From positions 1-64,000 of the forward strand of contig NZ_JACHGN010000008.1 in assembly GCF_014202315.1 (NCBI RefSeq): a DNA stretch of 64,000 nt, given 5' to 3'. A program made the translations under genes and the position numbers. The notes beneath the pieces were generated by a model, which searched no databases, was not told the DNA's origin, and saw only the letters and a program-made list of their open reading frames with translations. This DNA is from Thermocatellispora tengchongensis (lineage in GTDB: Bacteria > Actinomycetota > Actinomycetes > Streptosporangiales > Streptosporangiaceae). Positions within the stretch are counted from its first letter, which is position 1. The number at the start of each line of letters is the position of its first letter. Shown here piece by piece: positions 42,286 through 51,586 of this stretch.

Positions 42286-42354
42286 TGATCCAGCCCGCCG
42301 CCGGCACGCCAGGCTGTACTCGCCCGGTCGGCGAGCAGGGGAGGAACGGCAGGC

Positions 42355-42870
42355 ATGAGAGAGCGCGTGGTGCACCTGGTGGCGTCGGTCCTGCTGGGCA
42401 GCCCGGACGAGCGTCAGGCCGAGGCCCGCCCGCTGCTCGCCCGCGCCGTGGAGGGACTGCCCGACGGAGAGGCGGCCCGCGCGCTGCGCTCCTTCTTCGA
42501 TCGCACCGCCGGCACCCCGGTGCGCGAACTGGCCGCCGAGCACGCCGACGCCTTCAGCGCCCGCCGGCACAGCTCGCCCCGGCTGACCTTCTACCTCGCG
42601 GCGACCTCGCGGGAGCGGGGGCTGGCCCTGCGCCGCTTCACCGCCGCGTACGAGTCGGCCGGGTTCCGGCCCGCCCCCGAGGAGCCCCCGGACCACCTGG
42701 CCGCGGTGTGCGAGCTGTCCGCGCGCGGCGGCACCGAGGCGGCGCTGACCCTGCTACGCGAGCACCGCCCCGGCATCGAGGTGCTGCACCGCTCCCTGTC
42801 CACCCGCGATTCCCCGTACGCCGACGTCGTCGCGGCCGTTCTGGCCACGCTGCGACCCCGGACCCCGTAG
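42355..42870 (+). CDS. NarJ/TorD-like molybdoenzyme chaperone, orphan
   Basis: A 171-residue helical protein close to NarJ, the chaperone that inserts molybdenum cofactor into respiratory nitrate reductase. Family cues include RHSSPRLTFYLAATSRERGL (the LTYY region), ALRRFTAAYESAGF, and EEPPDHLAAVCELSA. The ATG at 42355 follows GGGGAGG. No narG, narH or narI gene is present here, so it either serves a reductase elsewhere or has a different client. Its place among stress genes fits anaerobic survival. Confidence 0.75.
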   Translation: MRERVVHLVASVLLGSPDERQAEARPLLARAVEGLPDGEAARALRSFFDRTAGTPVRELAAEHADAFSARRHSSPRLTFYLAATSRERGLALRRFTAAYESAGFRPAPEEPPDHLAAVCELSARGGTEAALTLLREHRPGIEVLHRSLSTRDSPYADVVAAVLATLRPRTP

Positions 42871-43000
42871 CGTTGTCCGGGGGCATCGAGCGGGATCACG
42901 GTGATATACCGCTTGCGGGGATTTGCCCCTGGGGTTCGGGTCCGGAATCCTCGATGATCGCCGGGCCCCGTTCCCGGCGTTCACCTTGGGGAGGTGTGGG

Positions 43001-43594
43001 ATGAACAGGCCGCTGCGGTGGTGGCGCCGCTACCGGCTCGACGGCAATCCCCTGCGGCGGAGGTGGGACCGCCTGGAGACCGCGGCGCTGCTCGCCATGG
43101 CCGCGCTGGTGCTGCTGGCCGCATGGCCCGCGGCGGCGCTCGGCGGCGCGGCGTACGCCTCGGGCGTGCGCGCCGAGCGCGAGGAGCGCGCCGGCCGGGT
43201 GCGGACGGCGGCGACCCTGATCGAGGACGCGCCCGCCTTCACCCCCGGCACCCCCGACGGCCTGCCGGCGCAGATCACCGCGCGCGCCCGCTGGTACACC
43301 CCCGACGGGCGGGCGGTGATCGGGAGCGTCACGGTGCCGCCGAGGGCCACGGCCGGGTCGGAGGTGAGCCTGTGGCTCGACCGCGAGGGCAAACGCACCG
43401 CGCCGCCGCGCACCCGGGCCGAGACGGAGTTCAAGGCGGCGGCCACGGGCGCGGTCTGCTGGATGGCGGCGGCCACGGGCCTGGTGGCGGCCCTGTGCCT
43501 GTTCCGGCGCCGGCTCGACCGGCGCCGCTACGCCGACTGGGACGCCGCCTGGATACGCGCCTGTGACCGATGGCGCCGGCCGCGGCCGATCTGA
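43001..43594 (+). CDS. Rv1733c-like membrane protein
   Basis: A 197-residue protein with two transmembrane segments (about 28-52 and 146-165) flanking an external loop with a Rv1733c-like core. Recognisable features are RLDGNPLRRRWDRLETAALL at the N-terminus, GGAAYASGVRAEREERAG after the first helix, and the ARWYTPDGRAVIGSVTVP loop. Rv1733c is a DosR-regulated latency protein in Mycobacterium tuberculosis. The ATG at 43001 is preceded by GGGGAGG. It sits 27 bp before the universal stress gene, which suggests one transcript. Confidence 0.85.
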   Translation: MNRPLRWWRRYRLDGNPLRRRWDRLETAALLAMAALVLLAAWPAAALGGAAYASGVRAEREERAGRVRTAATLIEDAPAFTPGTPDGLPAQITARARWYTPDGRAVIGSVTVPPRATAGSEVSLWLDREGKRTAPPRTRAETEFKAAATGAVCWMAAATGLVAALCLFRRRLDRRRYADWDAAWIRACDRWRRPRPI

Positions 43595-43621
43595 CCTACC
43601 GAGCATCAGGAGGATGATGTC

Positions 43622-44470
43622 GTGATAATCGTCGGAGTCGACGGGTCCAAGGCGGGCGTGGAGGCCGCGGGCTGGGCGGTGCGCGAGGCGGCGCTGCGCG
43701 ACGTGCCGGTCCGGATCGTGCACGCGGTGCCCAAGTGGTCGGTCGAGATGACCGAGAGCGGCCCCTACGCCGAGGTGGGCCGCTGGATGGGCGAGCTGTC
43801 CTCCTCGGTGCTCACCGAGGCGCTGGAGCAGGCCGCGAAACAGGCCCCCGGCGTCACCGTCGACTCCGCGCTGATCCCCGGCGACCCGCGCCCGGTCCTG
43901 ATCGAGGCCGCGCGCGAGGCGGAGCTGCTGGTGGTCGGCAACCACGGCCTCGGCGGGTTCCGCGGCCTGCTGCTCGGCTCGGTCGCGCTCGGCGTCTCCG
44001 GCCACGCCCCCTGCCCGGTCGTGGTGGTCGGCGGGATCTCCACCCCGCCCCGCGACGAGGTGGTGGTGGGCGTGGACGGCTCGGAGGCGGGCGCGGCGGC
44101 CATCGGCTTCGCCTTCGCCGAGGCGTCCAGGCGCGGCGCCGGGCTGCGCGCCGTGCACGCCTGGAACTCCCTCGCGCCCGGCAGCGGGCTCGACCCGGTG
44201 CCCGCGGTGCCCCAGGACGGCGCGGAGCGCCGCCTGCTGGCCGAGGCCCTGTCCGGCTGGCGCGAGCGCTACCCCGACGTCGAGGTCACCGAGCAGGCCG
44301 ACCGCGGCCACCCGGTGGACGTCCTGCGCAAGGCGTCCGCGGGCGCCGACCTGATCGTGGTGGGCACGCGCGGACGCGGCGAGGTCGCCGGCCTGCTGCT
44401 CGGCTCGGTCAGCCACGCCCTGCTCCACCACACCGAGTGCCCGATCGCGGTGGTCCCCCCGGCCGCCTGA
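43622..44470 (+). CDS. Tandem universal stress protein
   Basis: A 282-residue double USP. Domain 1 opens IIVGVDGSKAGVEAAGWAVR and ends with the ATP-binding motif VVGNHGLGGFRGLLLGSVAL. Domain 2 opens VVVGVDGSEAGAAAIGFAF and ends with VVGTRGRGEVAGLLLGSVSH. Both ATP loops (G-2x-G-9x-G-S) are intact. Two-domain USPs of this type are DosR-regulated in mycobacteria. The GTG start at 43622 follows AGGAGG with an 8-nt spacer. It shares a transcript with the Rv1733c-like gene. Confidence 0.93.
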   Translation: MIIVGVDGSKAGVEAAGWAVREAALRDVPVRIVHAVPKWSVEMTESGPYAEVGRWMGELSSSVLTEALEQAAKQAPGVTVDSALIPGDPRPVLIEAAREAELLVVGNHGLGGFRGLLLGSVALGVSGHAPCPVVVVGGISTPPRDEVVVGVDGSEAGAAAIGFAFAEASRRGAGLRAVHAWNSLAPGSGLDPVPAVPQDGAERRLLAEALSGWRERYPDVEVTEQADRGHPVDVLRKASAGADLIVVGTRGRGEVAGLLLGSVSHALLHHTECPIAVVPPAA

Positions 44471-44508
44471 GCGCCCCGGATCGGCACGATCGGGACCGGC
44501 ACGGCCGG

Positions 44509-45180
44509 TCAGTCGTGGCGGATCCTGCGTCCGGTCAGGGTGACGCAGGGGATGCGGATGTACAGCTCGCGCCTGCCGCCCGCCCACGGGTGGGCGGCGG
44601 CCTCGGCGACCGCGGCCAGCTCGGCCGGATCGGTCACATGGTGGGCCGGGCCCCGGACCAGCACGCTCCACGCGGTGCGCTGGGCCTCGTCGATCCGGTC
44701 CACCTCGAAGGCCACCACGCGCTCCACGCCGTCCAGGCCGGTGCGCAGGTCCTCGTCCAGCGGGCCGTGCAGCGCCGAGCGGAGCAGCACGCTGCGGTGG
44801 TAGATCACGTAGTTCATCGGCATGATCGCGGTGCCGTCGCGGGCCGGGAACGCGATCCGGCCCACCCCGCCCGGCGAGATCAGCCGCAGGCACTCCTGCG
44901 GCGTCAGCTCCTCCAGGTGGGCGTTCCGCGCGGCCACGGCGCGCCCCGGCGGCCGCTCCCACTCCGCGCCGAGCAGGTCGTGCACTGTCGTCTCCAGCGC
45001 CGCGGCGAGGTGGCGTACGGTGCTCATCGACGGCGACGCCGGGTGGTGCTCCAGGTAGTCGATGTAGCCGGGATCGACGCCCGAGCGCTCGCCGAGCCGT
45101 TCCCGGCTCAGCCCCAGGGATTCCCGCCGCCGGGCGACGCGCCGGCCGAGATCGCCCGGCGCGGTGACGGACGCGCTCAT
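44509..45180 (-). CDS. HTH-XRE/PPOX fusion protein (pyridoxamine 5'-phosphate oxidase-like)
   Basis: A 223-residue fusion. Residues of about 10-72 are an XRE helix-turn-helix ([20 protein letters not shown], then [20 protein letters not shown]), and about 85-220 a split-barrel flavin/F420-binding domain of the PPOX superfamily ([20 protein letters not shown], then [18 protein letters not shown]). Such proteins are common in actinobacterial stress clusters and may sense a flavin or heme cofactor. The stop overlaps nothing; the start overlaps the stop of the upstream HAD gene (ATGA), giving one operon of HAD then this gene. Confidence 0.88.
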   Translation of the reverse strand: MSASVTAPGDLGRRVARRRESLGLSRERLGERSGVDPGYIDYLEHHPASPSMSTVRHLAAALETTVHDLLGAEWERPPGRAVAARNAHLEELTPQECLRLISPGGVGRIAFPARDGTAIMPMNYVIYHRSVLLRSALHGPLDEDLRTGLDGVERVVAFEVDRIDEAQRTAWSVLVRGPAHHVTDPAELAAVAEAAAHPWAGGRRELYIRIPCVTLTGRRIRHD

Positions 45181-45923
45181 CGCAGCGTCACCGGGACCCG
45201 GCCCGTCACCGTCAGCTCGTCCAGGTCGGCGACCACGATGTCGGCGCCCGCCTCGCGCAGGCCGGGGCCCTGCCGGCCGGAGCCGGACCGGTCCAGGCCG
45301 ATGACCAGGCCGAACCCGCCGCGCCTGCCCGCCGCGACGCCGGGCAGGGTGTCCTCCACCACCGCGGCGCGCGCGGGCGGCACGCCGAGGCGGCGGGCCG
45401 CCTCCAGGAACAGCGCCGGGTCGGGCTTGCCGGGCAGGCCCAGCCGGGCCGCCTCGTTGCCGTCCACCAGGGCGTCGAACAGCGGCCCCACCGCCGCCAC
45501 CCGGATCACCCGCGCCCCGTGCCTGCTGGCCGAGACCACCCCCGTACGCGCGCCGCGCCGGCGCAGCTCGTGCAGCAGCATCACCGTGCCCGGGAACGGC
45601 GCCACGCCGTAGCGGTCGATCTGCTCGGCGTACAGCGCGTCCTTGGCCTGGGACAGGGACCGGACGCTCGGCCGGCCGTCGGGGGCGTCCTCGGGCAGAG
45701 TGATGCCGCGCGAGGCCAGGAAGGTGCGTACGCCGTCGTGCCGGGACCGGCCGTCCACGTAGCGGACGTAGTCCTCGCGGATGTCGAACGGCGGCCCCTC
45801 GCCGCCCAGGAAGCTGTCGAAGACGTGCTTCCAGGCGGCGGCGTGCACGCGTGCGGTGTCGGTCACGACGCCGTCGGTGTCGAAGATGACGGCGGATATG
45901 GAGCTGAGATCGATGGCGGGCAT
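45177..45923 (-). CDS. HAD-family phosphatase (beta-phosphoglucomutase-like)
   Basis: A 248-residue HAD hydrolase with the catalytic motif [21 protein letters not shown] (nucleophile Asp in DTDG), motif II in GVVSAS, motif III in [19 protein letters not shown] and motif IV in VVEDTLPGV. The cap insertion between motifs matches the beta-phosphoglucomutase/trehalose-type branch. It heads the operon with the HTH-PPOX gene and is divergent from the phosphoketolase, sharing the DosR-like box. The ATG at 45923 follows AAAGG. Confidence 0.9.
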   Translation of the reverse strand: MPAIDLSSISAVIFDTDGVVTDTARVHAAAWKHVFDSFLGGEGPPFDIREDYVRYVDGRSRHDGVRTFLASRGITLPEDAPDGRPSVRSLSQAKDALYAEQIDRYGVAPFPGTVMLLHELRRRGARTGVVSASRHGARVIRVAAVGPLFDALVDGNEAARLGLPGKPDPALFLEAARRLGVPPARAAVVEDTLPGVAAGRRGGFGLVIGLDRSGSGRQGPGLREAGADIVVADLDELTVTGRVPVTLR

Positions 45924-46020
45924 CTCCGGCCGCCTTTCCACGTCATTGTGTCGGTGGCTCGCGCAGGTGAGCATTCCCGCGAGCGGGACCGTGCCAACAC
46001 GTCCATGGTGCCCCTTCCGT

Positions 46021-46038
46021 CCGGGACCAAGGTCCCGG
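46021..46038. promoter_or_regulatory. DosR-like palindrome between the HAD and phosphoketolase genes
   Basis: CCGGGACCAAGGTCCCGG is a perfect palindrome apart from the 2-nt centre. Its core GGGACC-AA-GGTCCC is one base per half-site from the DosR/DevR consensus GGGACT-WW-AGTCCC. It lies 98 bp from the HAD start and 51 bp from the phosphoketolase start, so it could activate both. Confidence 0.7.
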
Positions 46039-46088
46039 GGTGGCGACGGAGACGATTGACCGCCCCGATCGGGGAAGGTGCCAGGGGC

Positions 46089-48422
46089 ATGGACACCGTT
46101 TCCAGAATCGACGTCTCCGGAATCGACGCGTACTGGCGCGCGGCCAACTACCTGTCCGTGGGGCAGATCTACCTCAGGGACAACCCGCTGCTCACCGAGC
46201 CGCTCGACGCGCGGCACATCAAGCCGCGGCTGCTCGGGCACTGGGGCACCACGCCGGGGCTGAACTTCTGCTTCGCGCACCTCAACCGGGTGATCCTGGA
46301 GCGCGACCAGGACATGATCTACATCGCCGGGCCCGGCCACGGCGGGCCCGCGGCGGTCGCGCACGCCTGGCTGGAGGGCACGTACTCCGACTACTACCCG
46401 GAGGTGTCGCAGGACGCGGCGGGCATGCGGCGGCTGTTCCGCCAGTTCTCCTACCCCGGCGGCGTCCCGAGCCATGTGGCGCCCGAGACGCCCGGGTCGA
46501 TCCACGAGGGCGGCGAGCTGGGCTACGCGCTCGCGCACGCGTACGGCGCGGCGTTCGACAACCCCGGGCTGGTGGTGGCGTGCATCGTGGGCGACGGCGA
46601 GGCCGAGACGGGGCCGCTGGCCGGGAGCTGGCACGCCAACAAGTTCGCCGACCCCCGCCGCGACGGCGTCGTGCTGCCGATCCTGCACCTGAACGGCTAC
46701 AAGATCGCCAATCCGACGGTGCTGGCCCGCATCCCGGAGGAGGAGCTGCTCAAGCTCCTGGAGGGCTACGGCTACCGTCCCCACGTGGTCGCGGGCGCCG
46801 AACCGGCGGCGATGCACGAGCTCATGGCGCGCACGCTGGACGAGGTGTTCGACGAGATCGCCGCGTTCAAACGGGGCGAGATCCCGCGCCAGCCGATGAT
46901 CGTGCTGCGCTCGCCCAAGGGGTGGACCGGCCCGGCCGAGGTGGACGGCGTGCCGGTCGAGGGAACCTGGCGGTCCCACCAGGTGCCGCTGGCGGGCGTA
47001 CGCGACGACAAGGGCCACCGCGCCGCCCTGGAGGCGTGGATGCGGTCCTACCGCCCCGAGGAGCTGTTCGACGCCGACGGGCGCCCGGTCGCCGAGGTCC
47101 GCGCCCTGGTGCCCGAGGGGCCGCGCCGGATGAGCGCCAACCCGCACGCCAACGGCGGCGAGCTGCTGCGCCCGCTGGCCCTGCCCGACTTCCGCGACTA
47201 CGCCGTGGAGGTCAAGAGGCCGGCCGCCGCGCACTCCGAGCCCACCCGGGTGCTGGGCGGGTTCCTGCGCGACGTCATCGCCGCCAACCCGCGCGACTTC
47301 CGCCTCTTCGGCCCGGACGAGACCGCCTCCAACCGGCTCTCGGCCGTGTACGAGACCACCGGCAAGGCCTGGCACGCCGAGGTGCTGCCCACCGACGAGA
47401 ACCTCACCCCGGACGGCCGGGTGATGGAGGTGCTCAGCGAGCACCTGTGCCAGGGCTGGCTGGAGGGCTACCTGCTCACCGGGCGGCACGGCCTGTTCAA
47501 CTGCTACGAGGCGTTCATCCACATCGTGGACGCGATGTTCAACCAGCACGCCAAGTGGCTGGAGACCTCGCAGAAGATCCCCTGGCGGCGCCCGGTCGCC
47601 TCGCTGAACTACCTGCTGTCCTCGCACGTGTGGCGGCAGGACCACAACGGCTTCAGCCACCAGGACCCGGGCTTCCTGGACGTGGTGATGAACAAGCGGC
47701 CCGAGGTGGTGCGGGTCTACCTGCCGCCGGACGCCAACACGCTGCTGTCGGTGGCCGACCACTGCCTGCGCTCGCGCGACTACGTCAACGTGGTCGTCGC
47801 CGGCAAGCAGCCGGTGCTGGACCTGTTCACCATGGAGGAGGCCGTCACCCACTGCACCCACGGCCTGGGCATCGTGCCCTGGGCGAGCAACGACGAGGGC
47901 GTGGAGCCGGACGTGGTGCTGGCCTGCGCGGGCGACGTGCCCACCCTGGAGACCCTGGCCGCGGCGGCGATGCTGCGCGAGTTCCTGCCCGGCCTGAAGG
48001 TCCGGGTGGTCAACATCGTGGACCTGATGCGGCTGATGCCGGACACCGAGCACCCGCACGGGCTGCGCGACCCGGAGTTCAACGCGCTTTTCACCGTGGA
48101 CAAGCCGGTGATCTTCAACTTCCACGGCTACCCGTGGCTGATCCACCGGCTGACCTATCGCAGGCACGGCCACGTCAACCTGCACGTGCGCGGCTACAAG
48201 GAGCGGGGCACCACCACCACGCCGTTCGACATGGCCATGCTCAACGACATCGACCGCTACCACCTGGTCATGGACGTCATCGACCGGGTGCCGGGCCTCG
48301 GCACCCGGGCCGCGCACCTGCGCCAGCGGATGTCCGACGCCCGCATCGCCGCCCGCGCGCACACCCGCGAGCACGGCGAGGACCCCGAGGAGATCAGGAA
48401 CTGGAACTGGCCCGGCCGCTGA
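46089..48422 (+). CDS. xfp: Xylulose-5-phosphate/fructose-6-phosphate phosphoketolase
   Basis: A 777-residue TPP enzyme that cleaves xylulose 5-phosphate (and often fructose 6-phosphate) with phosphate to acetyl phosphate and an aldose phosphate. Landmarks are [20 protein letters not shown] at the N-terminus, [13 protein letters not shown], the TPP region [19 protein letters not shown], and [20 protein letters not shown] in the pyrimidine domain. Length equals the family norm (about 790). The ATG at 46089 is preceded by GGAAGG. It is transcribed divergently from the HAD gene with a DosR-like box between, which suits a role in oxygen-limited carbon metabolism yielding ATP via acetyl phosphate. 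Confidence 0.95.
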   Translation: MDTVSRIDVSGIDAYWRAANYLSVGQIYLRDNPLLTEPLDARHIKPRLLGHWGTTPGLNFCFAHLNRVILERDQDMIYIAGPGHGGPAAVAHAWLEGTYSDYYPEVSQDAAGMRRLFRQFSYPGGVPSHVAPETPGSIHEGGELGYALAHAYGAAFDNPGLVVACIVGDGEAETGPLAGSWHANKFADPRRDGVVLPILHLNGYKIANPTVLARIPEEELLKLLEGYGYRPHVVAGAEPAAMHELMARTLDEVFDEIAAFKRGEIPRQPMIVLRSPKGWTGPAEVDGVPVEGTWRSHQVPLAGVRDDKGHRAALEAWMRSYRPEELFDADGRPVAEVRALVPEGPRRMSANPHANGGELLRPLALPDFRDYAVEVKRPAAAHSEPTRVLGGFLRDVIAANPRDFRLFGPDETASNRLSAVYETTGKAWHAEVLPTDENLTPDGRVMEVLSEHLCQGWLEGYLLTGRHGLFNCYEAFIHIVDAMFNQHAKWLETSQKIPWRRPVASLNYLLSSHVWRQDHNGFSHQDPGFLDVVMNKRPEVVRVYLPPDANTLLSVADHCLRSRDYVNVVVAGKQPVLDLFTMEEAVTHCTHGLGIVPWASNDEGVEPDVVLACAGDVPTLETLAAAAMLREFLPGLKVRVVNIVDLMRLMPDTEHPHGLRDPEFNALFTVDKPVIFNFHGYPWLIHRLTYRRHGHVNLHVRGYKERGTTTTPFDMAMLNDIDRYHLVMDVIDRVPGLGTRAAHLRQRMSDARIAARAHTREHGEDPEEIRNWNWPGR

Positions 48423-48439
48423 GGCGCCCGTTCCCTCGG

Positions 48440-49123
48440 TCAGCTCCGGTGCCGGGACAGGTGGTCGGCGCGGCGGATCGGCTCCGGCAGCCGGTAGGCC
48501 GGGGCGAGGCGCAGCACGTGTTCGCACGCCTCGTCCAGGCCGACGCGGTGGCCCTGCGAGACGTACACCGGGCGCACGCCGTCCTGGGTGCGCAGCGCCC
48601 GGCCGACCACATCGCCCTCGTGCACGACCGGCGCGTACGCCCCGCGCTCCCGCCCCGGCTCCCCGTGCTCGCCCACGAACAGCGTCTTGGCCACGCCGAT
48701 CACCGGCAGCCCGGTGAGCACGCCGAGATGGCAGGCCAGCCCGAAGCGGCGCGGATGGGCCAGCCCGTGCCCGTCGCACAGCAGCAGGTCGGGCACGGCG
48801 TCCAGCCGGTCCAGCGCGGCCAGCAGCGGCGGCAGCTCCCGGAAGGCGAACAGCCCCGGCACGTAGGGGAAGCGCGCCCGCTCGGTGACCACGGCCTGCC
48901 CGGCGACCTCCAGCGTCGCCGCGTCGAGCACCACGACCGCCCCGGTGACCAGCTCGCCGCCGCCCTCGGCCGGCGTGTAGGCCACGTCGAGCCCGGCCAC
49001 CAGCCGCACATCCCGGGGCCCCGGGCCGCTCAGGTCGGCCAGCGGGCGCAGCCGCTCCTGGATCTCCTCCGCCTCCACCGCGGTCTCCGGCCACTCCGGA
49101 GCGGGCCGCCCGAGATGTCGCAT
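48440..49123 (-). CDS. nfi: Endonuclease V (deoxyinosine-specific)
   Basis: A 227-residue repair nuclease cutting the second phosphodiester bond 3' to deoxyinosine. The catalytic Asp of motif II is in RLVAGLDVAYTP, FPYVPGLFAFRELPPLL follows, and the catalytic Asp of motif IV is in LLLCDGHGLAHPRRFGLACH. GVAKTLFVGEHGEP and RPVYVSQGHRVGLDEA complete the fold. The ATG at 49123 starts a typical length. Upstream (49140-49225) lies a run of CGGCCCGCACCC-type repeats. Confidence 0.92.
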   Translation of the reverse strand: MRHLGRPAPEWPETAVEAEEIQERLRPLADLSGPGPRDVRLVAGLDVAYTPAEGGGELVTGAVVVLDAATLEVAGQAVVTERARFPYVPGLFAFRELPPLLAALDRLDAVPDLLLCDGHGLAHPRRFGLACHLGVLTGLPVIGVAKTLFVGEHGEPGRERGAYAPVVHEGDVVGRALRTQDGVRPVYVSQGHRVGLDEACEHVLRLAPAYRLPEPIRRADHLSRHRS

Positions 49124-49139
49124 CCGCCGATCGTAGCCG

Positions 49140-49225
49140 TCCCACGCACGCCCCACGCCCGGCCCGCACCCGGCCCACGCCGGCCCGCACCCCGGCCCGC
49201 ACCCGGCCCGCAGCCCGCCCCACGC
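49140..49225. repeat. Imperfect CCGGCCCGCACC-type tandem repeats
   Basis: Roughly six CGGCCCGC(A)CCC/CGGCCCACGCC units of 10-14 bp with variable lengths sit between the endonuclease V start and the molybdenum-hydroxylase start. They are imperfect, so ages of the copies probably differ. Confidence 0.65.
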
Positions 49226-49279
49226 CCGGCTCACCGGCGGTGCTTGGCCGCGTCCCGGCGAGCGCGCACAATCGGGGTC

Positions 49280-51586
49280 ATGGGTGCTGATGGCCACCGG
49301 TACGTGGGGGAACGGGCGCGGCGCCGCGAGGACGCGCGCCTGCTCACCGGCAAGGGCCGCTTCGTCGCCAACACGCGCCTGCCGGCGACGGCCCACGCCG
49401 TGGTGGTGCGCAGCCCGATCGCGCACGGCCGGCTCGTGCGCTGCGAGACCGGGGCCGCCGCGGCGTCCGCGGGCGTGCTCGACGTGATCACACCCGCCGA
49501 CGCGGCGGGCGTGCGGCTGCCGTGCGTCACGCTGGCGCCGGAGCAGCCGATGTCGTCCTACCCGGTGCTCGACACCCGCATCCGGTACGCGGGCCAGCCG
49601 CTCGCGCTCGTGGTCGCCGAGACCGAGGCCCAGGCGGCCGACGCCGCCGCGCTGGTCGGCCTGGAGCTGGAGGAGCTGCCCCCGGTGATCGGCGTGACGG
49701 CGGCCCTGGCCGGCGACGCGCCGCTGCTCTACCCCGAGTGGGGCGGCAACCTGGCCTTCGACTACGAGCTCGGCGACCCGGCCGGCGAGTGCGAGGCCGC
49801 GGCGGCGGGGGCCCCGCACGTCGTGCGGATGGAGTTCACCATCGGCAGGGCCTCGCCGCGCCCGCTCGAACCGCGCGGGGTCGTCGCCGCGTACGCCGAC
49901 GGCGTGCTGACGATCAGGACCTCCACCCAGGCGCCGCACCACGCCCGCGACCACGCGGCCGAGGCGCTGGGGCTGCCGCTGGACCGGGTGCGGGTCCTCG
50001 CGGGCGAGACCGGGGGAGGGTTCGGCGCCAAGGAGCACCTGTACCCCGACGAGACGCTGGCCTGCCTGGCCGCGATGCGGCTGGGCCGCCCGGTGATGTG
50101 GGTGGAGTCGCCGTCCGACCTGCTGGCGGCCACGCTGCCGGCGCGGGACGCGGTGCACCGGGCGATGCTCGCACTCGACGCCACCGGGCGATTTCTCGCC
50201 ATCTATGCCGAAATATTGGGCGATCTCGGCGGACATCCCTCCAACGTCGGCGGCTCACCCCACGCGATCTCTGCGCTGACCCTCCCCGGCCCCTACCGCT
50301 TCGAACGCGCCGGCGCCCGGGTGCGCGGCGTGGTCACCACGACCACGCCCACGGGGTCGTACCGCGGCTTCGGCCAGCCCGAGTCCACCTGGACCAGGGA
50401 GCGGCTGATCGACGAGGCGGCGCGCCGCCTCGGTGAGGACCCGGTGGAGCTGCGCCTGCGCAACATGATCGGACCCGGCGAGCTGCCCTGCGCCACCCGC
50501 ACCTGGCAGAAGTACGACTCCGGCGACTATCCGCGCGCGCTGCGCCTGGTCCGCGAGATGGCCCGCGCCGGGGCGCCCCCCGCCCGCGACGACGGCCGGC
50601 TGCGCGGCATCGGCTACTCCTGCCACGTGGAGACCACCGGCCTCGGCCCGTCCATGGAGCTGAAGGCGGCCGGGATGCAGGCGGGCGGCCACGAGACCGC
50701 GGTGGTGCGGATGGAGCCCGACGCCTCGGTGGTCGTGCTGGCCGGGGTCGCCGGGATCGGCCAGGGCATCGAGACCGCGCTCGCCCAGATCGCCGCCGAC
50801 CGCGCGGGCGTGCCGATCGACCGCGTGCGCGTGGTGCTCGGCGACACGGTGACCACGCCGTACTCCTCGATCGGCGCCATCGCCAGCCGCTCCGCCACCG
50901 TCGGCGGGGGCGCGCTGAGCGAGGCGGCCACCCGCCTGCGCGCCCGCGTCCTCGCCCTCGCCGCGCACCGCCTGGAGGTCGCCGCCGAGGATCTGGAGCT
51001 CGACGGCGAGGCCGTCCGCGTCAAGGGCGACCCCACGGCGGCCCTCACCCTGCGCGACATCGCCACGCACGCCTGGCGCGGCTGGGACCTGCCCGAGGGC
51101 GAGGAGCCCGGCCTGGAGGCCCGCGCCACCTACACCCCGCCCGCCTACACCTACGCCTACGGGGCCCACGCCGCGGCCGTCGCGGTGGACCCCGAGACCG
51201 GCGCCGTCGAGGTGGAGGGCTACTGGGCGGTCAACGACTCCGGCGTGCTGGTCAACCCCGCGATCGTGGAGGGCCAGCTCCGCGGCGGCATCGCCCAGGG
51301 CATCGGCATGGCGCTGACCGAGGAGGTCGTCTACACCCCCGAGGGTCAGCCCCTCGCCGACTACCTGCCCCCCACCGCCCGCGAGGTCCCCCGCATCGAG
51401 ATCGGCCTCCTGCAGACCCCGTCGCCGTACACGCCCGGCGGGATGAAGGGCGTCGGCGAGTCCGGCGTCATCGGCGCGCCCGCCGCCATCGGCAACGCCG
51501 TCGCCGCCGCGGCCCCGACGGCCGCGCCGCGCCTAACGCGCACTCCCATGACCCCCGGCAGGCTCTGGCCTCTGCTGTCCTCCTGA
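49280..51586 (+). CDS. Molybdopterin-binding xanthine-oxidase-family large subunit, orphan
   Basis: A 768-residue molybdenum hydroxylase catalytic subunit (CoxL/XdhB type). It starts YVGERARRREDARLLTGKGR and includes the Mo-cofactor motif GETGGGFGAKEHLYPDETLA, SYRGFGQPESTW at the substrate-channel loop, GIGQGIETALAQI and the catalytic Glu region GMKGVGESGVIGAPAAIGNA. The AYRGAGRPE-type loop has SYRGFGQPE rather than the CO-dehydrogenase Cys motif, so CO oxidation is unlikely. The usual 2Fe-2S and FAD small subunits are not in this neighbourhood, so it must partner with distant ones. The ATG at 49280 has no strong site. Confidence 0.92.
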   Translation: MGADGHRYVGERARRREDARLLTGKGRFVANTRLPATAHAVVVRSPIAHGRLVRCETGAAAASAGVLDVITPADAAGVRLPCVTLAPEQPMSSYPVLDTRIRYAGQPLALVVAETEAQAADAAALVGLELEELPPVIGVTAALAGDAPLLYPEWGGNLAFDYELGDPAGECEAAAAGAPHVVRMEFTIGRASPRPLEPRGVVAAYADGVLTIRTSTQAPHHARDHAAEALGLPLDRVRVLAGETGGGFGAKEHLYPDETLACLAAMRLGRPVMWVESPSDLLAATLPARDAVHRAMLALDATGRFLAIYAEILGDLGGHPSNVGGSPHAISALTLPGPYRFERAGARVRGVVTTTTPTGSYRGFGQPESTWTRERLIDEAARRLGEDPVELRLRNMIGPGELPCATRTWQKYDSGDYPRALRLVREMARAGAPPARDDGRLRGIGYSCHVETTGLGPSMELKAAGMQAGGHETAVVRMEPDASVVVLAGVAGIGQGIETALAQIAADRAGVPIDRVRVVLGDTVTTPYSSIGAIASRSATVGGGALSEAATRLRARVLALAAHRLEVAAEDLELDGEAVRVKGDPTAALTLRDIATHAWRGWDLPEGEEPGLEARATYTPPAYTYAYGAHAAAVAVDPETGAVEVEGYWAVNDSGVLVNPAIVEGQLRGGIAQGIGMALTEEVVYTPEGQPLADYLPPTAREVPRIEIGLLQTPSPYTPGGMKGVGESGVIGAPAAIGNAVAAAAPTAAPRLTRTPMTPGRLWPLLSS

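Noticed and set aside
45177-49271. A 1364-codon minus-strand open frame covering the phosphoketolase region
   Set aside because: Only its final 248 codons (the HAD gene) are real; the rest is antisense to phosphoketolase and lacks signatures.
46040-51586. A single open frame of 1848 codons through phosphoketolase and the molybdenum hydroxylase
   Set aside because: The C-terminal 768 residues are the real hydroxylase gene starting at 49280. The first part merely lacks stop codons in the wrong frame of phosphoketolase and endonuclease V.
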